64,000 nucleotides of DNA from Bacillota bacterium (GCA_023391875.1 JAEWAB010000004.1:620001-684000), one strand, 5' to 3'. Shown: positions 19,977 through 28,264, counted from the first letter of the stretch. Numbers and translations: made by a program. Notes: generated by a model not told the origin, from the letters alone.

Positions 19977-20489
19977 GTGAAGAATAAAAACGTTCCTGAT
20001 TTGATTCTCGATAAGGTATGGCAGATTGACGAGACGGTGCTGCGCCGCCTTGGCGTGAAGGCACTGATTCTCGACGTGGATAACACCCTTTCCGCCCACG
20101 GCGCACCGACGCCCGCGGGCGAGGTGATGCCTTGGCTTGAAAAGATGGATGCGCTGAAAGTGCCGCTCATGATACTTTCCAATAACACCCGAAAGCGTGT
20201 CGGGCCCTTCGCGGAGCGTTTAAAGCTCGACTTTGTCCATTTTGCCGTTAAGCCCCTGCCGGGCGGTTTCCGTAAAGCGGCGGCGCGTCTCGGGCTTGCA
20301 CCCGCCGAGATCGGCGTGGTGGGCGACCAGATCTTCACCGATGTCCTCGGCGGAAACCTTGCGGGGATGAAGACCATTCTGGTTATGCCGATGGGGGATG
20401 CGGGCACGCGTCTTATCAAGCTCAAACGTTTCTTTGAAAAGAAATATATCAGCCTCTATTACAAGGGGAAGGACGGAAAAAGCAAATGA
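19977..20489 (+). CDS. yqeG: YqeG-family HAD-IIIA phosphatase
   Basis: The 170-residue protein belongs to the HAD superfamily class IIIA. Motif I is ALILDVDNTLSAHG with the DxDxT nucleophile pair. Motif II is ILSNN, and motif IV is VGDQIFTDVLGGNLAG. The family includes a mitochondrial phosphatidylglycerophosphate phosphatase, but bacterial YqeG has no firm substrate. GTG 19977 is chosen because AAGGGAG lies 7 bases upstream; the open frame extends further up without homology. It overlaps the next gene by 4 bases. Confidence 0.9.
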   Translation: MKNKNVPDLILDKVWQIDETVLRRLGVKALILDVDNTLSAHGAPTPAGEVMPWLEKMDALKVPLMILSNNTRKRVGPFAERLKLDFVHFAVKPLPGGFRKAAARLGLAPAEIGVVGDQIFTDVLGGNLAGMKTILVMPMGDAGTRLIKLKRFFEKKYISLYYKGKDGKSK

Positions 20490-21349
20490 GTATACGCTTC
20501 GGGCCTGCGGGCAATTCCGACAGTTTTTCGGCCATGGGCTATAAAAAGAACACCGACATCCCCGCCTACGTGGTGAAGATGGGCTTAAACGCTTACGAGT
20601 ACCAGTGCGGGCGTGGGGTGAAGATCAGCGACGCCTCGGCGATAGAGTTCGGTGCAAAGGCCAGGGAGCAGGACGTTCAGCTCTCGCTGCATTCGCCCTA
20701 CTACATCTCGCTTTCAAGCGTGGAGGAAGAAAAGCGCGCCGCCTCCATCGGCTACATCCTGCAAAGCGCAAGGGCGGTAAGCGCGATGGGAGGTGTGCGC
20801 GTGGTGGTGCATTCCGGCTCCGCCTCCCACATCTCGCGCGAGCAGGCGCTTTTCTATGCGAAGGAGACCCTTCAAAACGCGGCCAAAGCGTTGGACGAGC
20901 AGGGCTATTCCCACATCCGCCTTTGCCCCGAGGTCATGGGCAAGATCAATCAGCTCGGCACGCTCGATGAGGTTATAGAGCTTTGCAAGGTAGACGAGCG
21001 TTTTATCCCCTGCATCGATTTTGGGCATTACAATGCCCGCACGCTGGGCGGGCTTAAAACCTTTGAGGATTATCAAGAAATCTTCGAGAAGATTGAAAAC
21101 GGCTTGGGCCTGTCAAGGCTGCGCGAGTTTCACGCTCATTTCTCCAAAATCGAATACACCTCAAACGGCGGTGAAAAGCGTCACCTCACCTTTGCGGATG
21201 AGCTGTACGGGCCGAGCTTTGAGCCGGTGGCCGAGCTGATCTTAAAGAGAGGGTGTTCACCCACCATCATCTGCGAGAGCGCCGGCACGCAGGCCGAGGA
21301 CGCCAAGGCGATGAGCGACATCTACGAGGCCTTTGCCGAGAAAGCGTAA
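20486..21349 (+). CDS. AP endonuclease family 2 (endonuclease IV-like) TIM-barrel protein
   Basis: The 287-residue TIM barrel carries most of the metal ligands of endonuclease IV in order: LHSPYY, VVVHSGS, PEVMGK, CIDFGHYNAR, HAHFSK and ICESAG. Endonuclease IV cuts DNA at abasic sites with three zinc ions. The DTCH motif of typical Nfo is replaced by DFGH, so this is a divergent member, and a sugar-isomerase-like activity cannot be excluded. It overlaps yqeG by 4 bases and precedes aroQ. Confidence 0.82.
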   Translation: MSIRFGPAGNSDSFSAMGYKKNTDIPAYVVKMGLNAYEYQCGRGVKISDASAIEFGAKAREQDVQLSLHSPYYISLSSVEEEKRAASIGYILQSARAVSAMGGVRVVVHSGSASHISREQALFYAKETLQNAAKALDEQGYSHIRLCPEVMGKINQLGTLDEVIELCKVDERFIPCIDFGHYNARTLGGLKTFEDYQEIFEKIENGLGLSRLREFHAHFSKIEYTSNGGEKRHLTFADELYGPSFEPVAELILKRGCSPTIICESAGTQAEDAKAMSDIYEAFAEKA

Positions 21350-21406
21350 AACTGTCCGTGGGTTTAATACGTCAATCTGATTTATAAACAGAAGGGACGA
21401 AAGATA

Positions 21407-21871
21407 ATGAACAGAAATATCTTAGTACTCAACGGCCCGAACCTGAACCTCACCGGCACCCGCAAGCCCGAAATCTACGGCAGCACCACGCTTGCACAGA
21501 TCAACGAGCGCATCGCGCGCCACGCAAACGCCAAGGGCCTTTCCTGCGATTTTTATCAAAGCAACCACGAGGGTGTCCTCATCGATAAAATCCACGAGGC
21601 AAGGGGCGTATACGCGGGGGTAATCCTCAACGCGGGAGCCTACACCCACTACAGCTATGCCATCCGCGACGCCATCGAGGCGGTGGAGCTGCCCTTTATC
21701 GAGGTGCACCTCTCCAATGTCTTCGCGCGCGACGAGTTTCGAAGCAAATCGGTGCTCTCACCGGTCTGCCGTGGGCAGATCAGCGGCTTTGGCGCCGATT
21801 CGTATCTGGTTGCCGTCGAGGCGCTGGCCCTGATCCTCGATCAGCAGGCCGCCGAAAAGCCGCGGCTGTAG
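21407..21871 (+). CDS. aroQ: Type II 3-dehydroquinate dehydratase
   Basis: The enzyme dehydrates 3-dehydroquinate to 3-dehydroshikimate in the shikimate pathway. Family motifs are NGPNLNLTGTRKPEIYG with the catalytic loop Tyr and Arg, QSNHEGVLIDKIHEA, LNAGAYTHYSYAIRDA and EVHLSN. The 154-residue length suits a type II dodecameric enzyme. AGAAGGGACG provides the ribosome-binding site. No other shikimate genes are in the window; the neighbours yqeG, pepP and efp are the usual clostridial context. Confidence 0.96.
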   Translation: MNRNILVLNGPNLNLTGTRKPEIYGSTTLAQINERIARHANAKGLSCDFYQSNHEGVLIDKIHEARGVYAGVILNAGAYTHYSYAIRDAIEAVELPFIEVHLSNVFARDEFRSKSVLSPVCRGQISGFGADSYLVAVEALALILDQQAAEKPRL

Positions 21872-21883
21872 AAGGAGCGGGAT

Positions 21884-22954
21884 ATGAGTAAGCTTACGGT
21901 GCTTATGCAGCGCCTGCCGGATAGCGCGGACGCCGCCATGATTATATCGCGCCCCAACCGCCGATATTATCTGGGGCTTGATTCCCACGACGCGGGGCTG
22001 TTGTTCGTCACACGAAAAAAGGCCTATTTTATCATCGATTTTCGATACATCGAAACCGCCCGCGCGAAGGTAAAGGACGCCGAGGTACTGCTGCAGGAGG
22101 ATATCGCTGCCCAGCTGCGCGACTTGTGCAAGCGCCATAACGTAAAAACGGTAGCGGTGGAGACCGGCGCGCTGACGCTAAGGGAGTACGCGCGTTTTCA
22201 AACCATGCTTTTATCGGTAAAGCTCAGTACGGAAAACGAGCTGGATAATGTCATCCTCAAGCAGCGCGCGGTTAAAACCGAGGACGAGATCGTGCTGCTC
22301 AAAGAAGCCCAGCGGTTAACCGACGCCACCTTTGCCTATATCGTCGACAGGATTGCCCCCGGCAGAACCGAAAAAGAGGTAGCGCTCGATATGGAGTTTT
22401 ACATGCGCTCGCAGGGGGCGGAGGCCGTTTCGTTCGATTTTATTGTTGTGGCGGGCAAAAACAGCTCGCTGCCGCATGGTGTGCCCGGCGATAACCGCCT
22501 GTGCACCGGCGACTTTGTCACGATGGATTTCGGCGCGACGGTGGACGGCTACCATGCCGACATGACGCGCACCGTGGCCCTCGGCTCGGTGAGTGAAGAG
22601 CAGCGCGCGGTATACGATACGGTTTTAAAGGCGCAGCTTGCGGTGCTCGGTATCTTAAAAGCAGGCGTAAAATGCAACGAGATGGACAAAATAGCAAGGG
22701 ACATTATCGATGCCGCCGGCTACAAGGGCTGCTTCGGCCACGGGCTGGGGCACTCGGTGGGGATTGAGATTCACGAGGGGCCGCGCTTTTCATCATCCTG
22801 CCATGAGGAGGCGCCCGCGGGCACCGTGATGACCGTCGAGCCCGGCATCTACCTCGAGGGTAGGTTCGGTGTGCGCATTGAGGATACAGGCGTGCTTACC
22901 GACACCGGGTTTGATAACTTTATGACAAGCCCCAAAGAGCTTTTAATCCTTTAA
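21884..22954 (+). CDS. pepP: M24-family Xaa-Pro aminopeptidase
   Basis: The two-domain metallopeptidase removes N-terminal residues ahead of proline. A creatinase-like N-terminal domain is followed by the pita-bread catalytic domain. Its metal ligands appear in MDFGATVDGYHADMTRT (two Asp), GHGLGHSVGIEIHEGP (His), MTVEPGIY (Glu) and RIEDTG (Glu). It is 356 residues and cytoplasmic. It lies 12 bases after aroQ and upstream of efp, a conserved Firmicutes arrangement. Confidence 0.94.
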   Translation: MSKLTVLMQRLPDSADAAMIISRPNRRYYLGLDSHDAGLLFVTRKKAYFIIDFRYIETARAKVKDAEVLLQEDIAAQLRDLCKRHNVKTVAVETGALTLREYARFQTMLLSVKLSTENELDNVILKQRAVKTEDEIVLLKEAQRLTDATFAYIVDRIAPGRTEKEVALDMEFYMRSQGAEAVSFDFIVVAGKNSSLPHGVPGDNRLCTGDFVTMDFGATVDGYHADMTRTVALGSVSEEQRAVYDTVLKAQLAVLGILKAGVKCNEMDKIARDIIDAAGYKGCFGHGLGHSVGIEIHEGPRFSSSCHEEAPAGTVMTVEPGIYLEGRFGVRIEDTGVLTDTGFDNFMTSPKELLIL

Positions 22955-23093
22955 TGCGGCATATATCAACCCAAAATTGAAAAATAATACTTGAAATGTT
23001 TTGCATTTTAATATAAACTTAGAATGTTATAAACCGACTATCCAGTGCTTGCAATGTGTTTGTGACACTGTAATTTATGGAGGGCATAGTTTT

Positions 23094-23651
23094 ATGATTT
23101 CAGCAGGTGAGTTTAGAAACGGCGTAACGTTTGACATGGACGGCAACGTTGTGCAGATTATTGAGTTTCAGCATGTAAAGCCCGGCAAGGGTGCCGCTTT
23201 TGTCCGCACAAAGATTAAGAATGTTATCACCGGTTCTGTGGTTGAAAGAACCTTCAACCCCACCGAGAAATACCCTTTAGCCGTCATTGAAAGACGCAAC
23301 ATGCAGTACCTGTATAAAGAGGGCGACCTCTATTATTTCATGGATAACGAAACCTACGAGCAGATGCCCATCAGCGCAAACACATTAAACGACAACTTTA
23401 AGTTTGTAAAAGAGAACACCGACGTAATGGTTCTTTCCTATAAGGGCAGCGTTTTCGGTGTAGAGCCTCCGTTCTTTATCACCCTTGAGGTTACCCATAC
23501 CGAGCCGGGTGTAAAGGGCGACACCGCCACCAATACCACCAAACCCGCTGTCTTAGAAACCGGTGCGGAGATCCGCGTGCCCCTATTCATCAACGAGGGC
23601 GAAAAGATTAAGGTAGATACCCGCGTTGGCGAGTATATGGAAAGAGCTTAA
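23094..23651 (+). CDS. efp: Elongation factor P
   Basis: EF-P rescues ribosomes stalled at polyproline. The 185-residue protein has the KOW-like N-terminal domain with loop residue K32 in KPGKGAAFV, the site modified in many bacteria, and two OB domains. ATG 23094 is preferred because GGAGGG at 23079-23084 is 9 bases upstream; the longer frame from 23001 has no homology. A weak promoter (TTGAAA 22992-22997, TATAAA 23013-23018) has only a 15-base spacer. No EpmA/B or YmfI-type modifier is nearby. Confidence 0.97.
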   Translation: MISAGEFRNGVTFDMDGNVVQIIEFQHVKPGKGAAFVRTKIKNVITGSVVERTFNPTEKYPLAVIERRNMQYLYKEGDLYYFMDNETYEQMPISANTLNDNFKFVKENTDVMVLSYKGSVFGVEPPFFITLEVTHTEPGVKGDTATNTTKPAVLETGAEIRVPLFINEGEKIKVDTRVGEYMERA

Positions 23652-23695
23652 TGTCAATACTTTAGATAAAATATTGTGTAAGGGAGGCTGTTTAA

Positions 23696-24151
23696 ATGAC
23701 TGTAACCGAGAAAGTTGCATATATCAAAGGTCTGATGGAGGGCCTTGGCATCGATGAATCCACCAAGGAGGGCAAGGTGCTCAAGGCTATGTCCGAAGTG
23801 CTCGAGGAAATGGCCGAGAGCGTTACCGACGTTGAGGGCGAGCTCAGCGAGCTTTACGAGCACGTTGATTCCATCGACGAAGACCTTGGCCTGCTGGAAG
23901 ATGATTATTACGGCTACGACGATGAAGAAGACGATGAGTGCTGCTGCTGTGATGATGACGACGATGACGACGAGGATGATGACGATGAGGAGCTGTACGA
24001 GGTTGTATGCCCCAAATGCGGCGACGCCATCTGCATCAACGAGTCGATCGTAGAAAGCGGCTCTATTGATTGCCCGAACTGCGGCGAGAAGCTGGAGTTT
24101 GACTTTGATGACGACTGCGATTGCGAGGACTGCAGCCACAAGGAAGACTAA
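23696..24151 (+). CDS. Acidic CD1247-type protein with C-terminal zinc ribbon
   Basis: The 151-residue protein has a helical N-terminal domain (about residues 1-70) resembling the one named after C. difficile CD1247. A very acidic linker with a CCCC cluster followed by a long Asp/Glu run comes next (about 72-105). A C-terminal rubredoxin-like zinc ribbon (VCPKCGD ... DCPNCGE) and a final Cys/Asp cluster close it. Function is unknown. It follows efp by 44 bases with a good AAGGGAGG site and ends at a strong terminator, so it is probably co-transcribed with efp. Confidence 0.82.
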   Translation: MTVTEKVAYIKGLMEGLGIDESTKEGKVLKAMSEVLEEMAESVTDVEGELSELYEHVDSIDEDLGLLEDDYYGYDDEEDDECCCCDDDDDDDEDDDDEELYEVVCPKCGDAICINESIVESGSIDCPNCGEKLEFDFDDDCDCEDCSHKED

Positions 24152-24184
24152 CTGCATCGCGTGGCGGCTTAAGCAACAAAGCAG

Positions 24185-24226
24185 GGACAGGCCGAATGGG
24201 TAGCCGTTTGGCCTGTCCATTTTTTA
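24185..24226 (+). terminator. Intrinsic terminator of the efp operon
   Basis: Stem 24185-24193 pairs with 24210-24218 over 9 bases, extendable by 3 pairs inward, and is followed by ATTTTTT. Confidence 0.85.
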
Positions 24227-24272
24227 TGATATCCATTTGAAGTTCTACTATTGGGAAAGGGGAGAACCCTCA

Positions 24273-25346
24273 TTGAAAAAGCGAGTAATAATTGGGATGA
24301 GCGGCGGGGTAGACAGCTCAGTGGCAGCGCTACTGCTCAAGCAACAGGGCTATGAGGTTGTGGGCGCTACCTTCAGGCTGTTTAACGAGGGCGATCTGCA
24401 TCTAAACGGCGAGTCCCGCTGCTGCTCGCTCGACGATGTAAACGACGCGCGTCTGGTGTGCGACGCCATCGGTATCCCGCATTATGTGCTCAACTACAAG
24501 GAGATGTTCCGCGAGAAGGTTGTGGATGCCTTTGTGCGGGATTATCTTGCGGGCGTCACCCCCAACCCGTGTATCGCCTGCAACCGCTACATCAAGTTTG
24601 AGGCCTTCTTGCAGAAGGCACAGTCCATGGGCTTTGACGCGGTTGCCACCGGGCATTACGCGAGGATAATAAAAGACGAGGCAACCGGCCGCTGGGCGCT
24701 TTACCGTGCCAGTGTGCTGAACAAGGACCAAAGCTATGTGCTGTACCACCTCAACCAGCAGTCGCTGCCCAGTACGCTGATGCCGCTCGGGGAGTACAGC
24801 AAGGACCAGGTGCGCGCCATTGCGCAGGAAAACGGCCTGGTGGTGTCTCACAAGCCCGACAGCCAGGATATCTGCTTTGTACCGGACGGGGACCACGCGG
24901 CGTTTATCGAGCGTTATACGGGCACTACGCCTCAAGCAGGCGTGTTTACCGACCGTGGCGGCAAGGTGCTGGGGCATCACGGCGGAGTGCAGCATTTTAC
25001 CATCGGGCAGCGCAAGGGCTTGGGGATCAGCCTCGGCAGGCCCGCCTTTGTGGTGGATATCAACGCCGCCACCAACACCGTCGTGCTGGGGGAGGAGGAC
25101 GAGGCGTTTTCCGATACCCTGCTTGCAGGCGACATCAATATGGTAAGCGGCGAGGCGGTGCAGGCCCCCTTTTCCTGCAGGGCTAAGATACGGTATTCGC
25201 ACAAGGAGGCGCCCGCGGTGGTTTCGCCTGCCGAAGACGGCTGCCTGAAGGTGGTGTTCGACACCCCGCAGCGTGCCATCACCAAGGGGCAGTCCGTTGT
25301 ATTTTACAGTGGCGATGAAGTACTGGGCGGCGGAACGATTATATAA
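24273..25346 (+). CDS. mnmA: tRNA-specific 2-thiouridylase MnmA
   Basis: MnmA places sulfur on U34 of tRNA-Lys, -Glu and -Gln. The PP-loop GMSGGVDSS (residues 8-16) activates the uridine with ATP. The catalytic cysteines appear as C100 in TPNPCIACN and C201 in SQDICFV. The middle IGQRKGLGI segment and the C-terminal beta barrel complete 357 residues. TTG 24273 is preferred with AAAGGGGAG at 24256-24263. The cysteine desulfurase normally paired with it is not in the window. Confidence 0.95.
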   Translation: MKKRVIIGMSGGVDSSVAALLLKQQGYEVVGATFRLFNEGDLHLNGESRCCSLDDVNDARLVCDAIGIPHYVLNYKEMFREKVVDAFVRDYLAGVTPNPCIACNRYIKFEAFLQKAQSMGFDAVATGHYARIIKDEATGRWALYRASVLNKDQSYVLYHLNQQSLPSTLMPLGEYSKDQVRAIAQENGLVVSHKPDSQDICFVPDGDHAAFIERYTGTTPQAGVFTDRGGKVLGHHGGVQHFTIGQRKGLGISLGRPAFVVDINAATNTVVLGEEDEAFSDTLLAGDINMVSGEAVQAPFSCRAKIRYSHKEAPAVVSPAEDGCLKVVFDTPQRAITKGQSVVFYSGDEVLGGGTII

Positions 25347-25399
25347 GTTCTGCCGTCACATCTACCCCCAAAATGTTTTAAAATTTTTGCGCTTTGATA

Positions 25400-25429
25400 T
25401 TGACAGGTAATCCGATTTTATGATATTAT
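25400..25429 (+). promoter_or_regulatory. Promoter upstream of tRNA-Leu
   Basis: TTGACA (25400-25405) and TATTAT (25424-25429) have an 18-base spacer. Transcription would start near 25436, about 190 bases before the tRNA. A short CGGG/CCCG hairpin followed by TTTTTA at 25523-25539 lies between and could end a short transcript of about 105 bases. Confidence 0.6.
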
Positions 25430-25450
25430 AGAACACGCGATAATTCTTAT

Positions 25451-25483
25451 GCGGATATGAATTGTCGAACACATTTGATTCAG
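25451..25483 (+). other. Possible decayed copy of the tRNA-Leu 5' half
   Basis: These bases match the first 37 bases of the tRNA-Leu gene 174 bases downstream: nine identical at the 5' end, a 4-base gap, then 17 of 24 identical including GATTCAG. The 3' half shows no clear match, so no functional tRNA can form. Confidence 0.25.
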
Positions 25484-25624
25484 ATAGCCTTGAAAGACAA
25501 GAAAAACAAAAAATGATAAAATCGGGTTTTCCCGTTTTTATATCGCGGATTAGGCTGAAATTCAGTAAGCCCCGCCTCGGAAATCTTCCTGCCGAGTAAA
25601 AATGGTGGAAGAACAATTTAATAT

Positions 25625-25711
25625 GCGGATATGGCGGAATTGGCAGACGCGCTAGATTCAGGTTCTAGTGAGCTTACGCTCATACAGGTTCAAGTCCTGC
25701 TATCCGCACCA
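25625..25711 (+). tRNA. tRNA-Leu (anticodon CAG)
   Basis: A class II tRNA of 87 bases including an encoded CCA. The acceptor stem GCGGATA pairs with TATCCGC (25701-25707). The anticodon arm CTAGA/TCTAG presents loop TTCAGGT with anticodon CAG, reading CUG. A long variable arm (TGAGC/GCTCA) and a T-arm with GTTCAAG are present. It has its own upstream promoter and downstream hairpin. The accessory island begins just after its 3' end. Confidence 0.97.
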
Positions 25712-25712
25712 T

Positions 25713-25765
25713 ATAAGAACGCTAATGTTGATACGGTAAGTGTCAACATTAGCGTTCTTATTTTA
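25713..25765 (+). terminator. 19-bp hairpin after tRNA-Leu
   Basis: Arms 25713-25731 and 25743-25761 are perfectly complementary. A short TTTTA tail follows, so it can act as terminator for the tRNA transcript. It also marks the left edge of the accessory island. Confidence 0.7.
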
Positions 25766-25961
25766 TGCCCGAAAAGTCTGTAAACAAGGCATTTTCTGTA
25801 CTTTTACGGGTTAATTGTTCTGCCAGCCTCGTGCTGAACCCTCGCTGATTTCTCCGAATAAGCGTCGTTCCCCATACCCCGCGCTTTCGATTACCCGTTG
25901 AGGGTTTCATACCCACGCTTGCGATTGCAGTGCAGAGGGCAAAAGAGAAGTGGAGCATCAT
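25758..25961 (-). CDS. Small hypothetical ORF at the island edge
   Basis: A 67-codon frame begins at an ATG overlapping the stop of the recombinase remnant. It is rich in Arg, Thr and Ser, ends FTDFSGIK and has no domain I recognise. It lies where the end of a mobile element would be expected and may be non-coding terminal sequence rather than a gene. Confidence 0.25.
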   Translation of the reverse strand: MMLHFSFALCTAIASVGMKPSTGNRKRGVWGTTLIRRNQRGFSTRLAEQLTRKSTENALFTDFSGIK

Positions 25962-26045
25962 CGCTCCACCTCAACCTCACTGACGCTTTTGAACTTGAAC
26001 ACGATCCTGCCGTCGCGGAACACCGCCGCCCGGTCAAGAATCGCC
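25958..26045 (-). pseudogene. C-terminal remnant of a large serine recombinase
   Basis: The minus-strand reading ends ILDRAAVFRDGRIVFKF followed by KSVSEVEVER and a TGA. The RDGR-[IV]-x-F-x-F ending is characteristic of large serine recombinases of clostridial transposons and prophages. Only about 28 codons survive, and the catalytic serine domain is absent. The fragment joins directly to the end of the inverted repeat at 26046, so the duplication event probably broke it. Confidence 0.6.
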
Positions 26046-26515
26046 AGACTCTTTGTTCTTGTTTTCGTACAAGGTAGCTATATCATGTATTCTACGCTTC
26101 ATTTCCGTGCGGATATGTAACGGCTCTAAACACTCGCATTTATCCCCAAAACTGAAAAGAATATTGTAGTAGTATTCGTTCTCTATGAAAGGAAAACTAA
26201 CAATGTAATGCTCGTCACCGTCTGGCGAAAAGTGTTCATAAGTGCAATAATCAAGTACCCTGTCCATGACAGATTTATGAATACGAATTTTGATTTCTGT
26301 TTGCATAGTTGCCAAAATATCAGCAAAATCCAACTGCGGTTTCTGATAATCTCGTGGTGTAAAAGTTTCCTCTTGCATTTGTAGGTTTGATATGCGGGAT
26401 AGTCTGAATAAGCGAAAATCATTTCTTTTATGGCAATACCCTTGCAAATACCAATGACTACTTTTCAATACAAGCTGATACGGCTCGGCTGTTCGTACGG
26501 TTCTATTTCCATAGC
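26034..26515 (-). pseudogene. 5'-truncated WYL-domain regulator (second copy of the YafY 3' half)
   Basis: The minus strand encodes the WYL and C-terminal part of the YafY-type regulator found intact at 27320-28252. Over the shared 137 residues only five differ (N/S, E/K, H/N, E/D, S/G). There is no helix-turn-helix half, and a TGA stands in frame just before the homology begins at 26515. Where the intact copy has TAG, this copy has AAG and reads on for a few codons to end ESGDS. It cannot make a functional regulator alone. Confidence 0.8.
26046..26515 (-). repeat. 470-base inverted repeat, left arm
   Basis: The reverse complement of this stretch aligns without gaps to 27795-28264. Homology stops sharply at both ends. 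The arm contains the WYL half of the regulator plus 12 bases beyond its stop codon. Confidence 0.9.
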
Positions 26516-26571
26516 CTCATGCTTTAAGGATTGGCGGCATCAATATATCACTGTCTTGGGAGCGAGGTGGA

Positions 26572-27210
26572 TCAGCTTTCATTGCCGGACGGCAAAGTTT
26601 GCATGAGCGCAAAGAAGTGTTTAGGCTCACCGGTGCAAAAATATTCATACCAAGATTCCAGTGTGTTCGATTGAAAAACGCCTAAATGCTCAATAATTTG
26701 TTTTGCCCACAACAAAGCCCCGGTGGAACTTGCAGTAATAAGGTTGTTATCCGCTACAGATGGCTTGTCAATATAAAAACTTTGCCCTTTATAACCGGGA
26801 GAAACCATTTCAAGAAATCCCGGTCCATTACTGGTATGTGGACGGTTATCCAATAGCCCAAAGTTGGCAAGCGCAGCGGTAGCCCCACAGATGGCACATA
26901 CCGTAGTTCCTAAAGAGAGAAGTTCGCTTGCTTTTTCGATGATAACGCCATGCTTTGGGTCGTTCCATGTATTTGCGCCCGGTAATAGTAACATGCTTGT
27001 TTCACTCACAACAATATCATCAATTAAGCAATCGGGAACTATTGTCAGTCCGCCCATTGTCGTGATTGGCTCGTTAGAATAACTAACCGTTTTGAGTGAT
27101 ACGCGTTGCACACCCTTTTTGAAAAATCGACCGGAATTCAGCTCCGAAATAGCATACCCCAGTTCCCAGTCGGCTAAAGTATCAAGAACGTAAACATAGA
27201 TTGTAAACAT
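26572..27210 (-). CDS. DJ-1/PfpI family protein
   Basis: This 212-residue protein has the DJ-1/PfpI fold. The nucleophile is C108 in VCAICGATAAL, and the partner acid is E16 in ADWELGYA. Many such proteins are glyoxalase- or stress-related; the specific reaction is not evident. GGAGGAA precedes the start. It is divergently transcribed from the YafY-type regulator gene, whose promoter overlaps its own upstream region, so direct control by that regulator is likely. It lies wholly inside the segment bounded by the inverted repeats, and its base composition is AT-richer than the core genes. Confidence 0.88.
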   Translation of the reverse strand: MFTIYVYVLDTLADWELGYAISELNSGRFFKKGVQRVSLKTVSYSNEPITTMGGLTIVPDCLIDDIVVSETSMLLLPGANTWNDPKHGVIIEKASELLSLGTTVCAICGATAALANFGLLDNRPHTSNGPGFLEMVSPGYKGQSFYIDKPSVADNNLITASSTGALLWAKQIIEHLGVFQSNTLESWYEYFCTGEPKHFFALMQTLPSGNES

Positions 27211-27258
27211 AAGGTTCCTCCATTTTCATTGATTTGTTTACATTGTACCATGTAATTA

Positions 27259-27287
27259 TTGACAACAGTATGGCAACAATCCATAAT
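27259..27287 (+). promoter_or_regulatory. Promoter of the YafY-type regulator
   Basis: TTGACA (27259-27264) and CATAAT (27282-27287) have a 17-base spacer. The region also serves the divergent DJ-1 gene, where TACAAT on the minus strand (27242-27247) is a candidate -10. Confidence 0.6.
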
Positions 27288-27319
27288 GATAAAAAGAAAT
27301 TTTGGAAGGCGGCTATCAG

Positions 27320-28252
27320 ATGAAAGTTGACAGGCTTGTTAGCATTATTATGATACTCCTTGATAAAGAGCGTATAGGCGCACAGGAGTTAGCAGATATG
27401 TTTGAAGTTTCACCCCGCACAATCTACCGCGACATAGACACTATCAACATGGCGGGTATTCCTGTTCGCGGGGCATCGGGAGTGGGCGGCGGCTTTGAAA
27501 TCATGCAGAAATACAAGATTGATAGAAAGGTTTTTTCGACTGCCGACCTTTCCGCTATCTTGATGGGGCTTTCCAGTCTTTCCAACATGATACGAGGTGA
27601 TGAACTGGTAAACGCCCTTGCGAAAGTCAAGAGTTTTATCCCCGCCGACAGAGCGAAAGACATTGAATTAAAAGCAAATCAAATATATATAGATTTAAGT
27701 CCGTGGATGGGCAACAGGAACATACAACCATATTTAGAAATTATCAAAACAGCTTTACAGGAAAGCAAGCTACTTTCGTTTGAATATGCAGACCGCTACG
27801 GAAATAAAACCGTACGAACAGCCGAGCCGTATCAGCTTGTATTGAAAAGTAGTCATTGGTATTTGCAAGGGTATTGCCATAAAAGAAGTGATTTTCGCCT
27901 ATTCAGACTATCCCGCATATCAAACCTACAAATGCAAGAGGAAACTTTTACACCACGAGATTATCAGAAACCGCAGTTGGATTTTGCTGATATTTTGGCA
28001 ACTATGCAAACAAAAATCAAAATTCGTATTCATAAATCTGTCATGGACAGGGTTCTTGATTATTGCACTTATGAAAACTTTTCGCCAGACGGTGACGAGC
28101 ATTATATTGTTAGTTTCCCTTTCATAGAAAACGATTACTACTACAATATCCTCTTCGGTTTTGGGGATAAATGCGAGTGTTTAGAGCCGTTACATATCCG
28201 CACAGAAATGAAGCGTAGAATACATGATATAGCTACCTTATATGAAAACTAG
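27320..28252 (+). CDS. YafY-type HTH/WYL transcriptional regulator
   Basis: The N-terminal winged helix (ELADMFEVSPRTIYRDIDTI, residues about 22-41) binds DNA. The C-terminal half is a WYL domain (SSHWYLQGYCHKR...FRLFRLSRI) plus a WCX-like end, which senses ligands such as nucleic acid in relatives. ATG 27320 is preferred with GGAAGGCGG upstream, giving 310 residues. Residues from about 159 onward lie in the right arm of the inverted repeat. The neighbouring divergent DJ-1 gene is the natural target. Confidence 0.9.
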   Translation: MKVDRLVSIIMILLDKERIGAQELADMFEVSPRTIYRDIDTINMAGIPVRGASGVGGGFEIMQKYKIDRKVFSTADLSAILMGLSSLSNMIRGDELVNALAKVKSFIPADRAKDIELKANQIYIDLSPWMGNRNIQPYLEIIKTALQESKLLSFEYADRYGNKTVRTAEPYQLVLKSSHWYLQGYCHKRSDFRLFRLSRISNLQMQEETFTPRDYQKPQLDFADILATMQTKIKIRIHKSVMDRVLDYCTYENFSPDGDEHYIVSFPFIENDYYYNILFGFGDKCECLEPLHIRTEMKRRIHDIATLYEN

Positions 28253-28264
28253 AACAAGGAGTCT
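27795..28264 (+). repeat. 470-base inverted repeat, right arm
   Basis: The sequence is the gapless reverse complement match of 26046-26515 and forms the 3' half of the intact regulator gene. The 1,279 bases between the arms hold the DJ-1 gene and the promoter plus N-terminal half of the regulator. Confidence 0.9.

Noticed and set aside
23914..24141. Poly-serine minus-strand ORF
   Set aside because: It is the complement of the Asp/Glu codon run in the CD1247-type gene.
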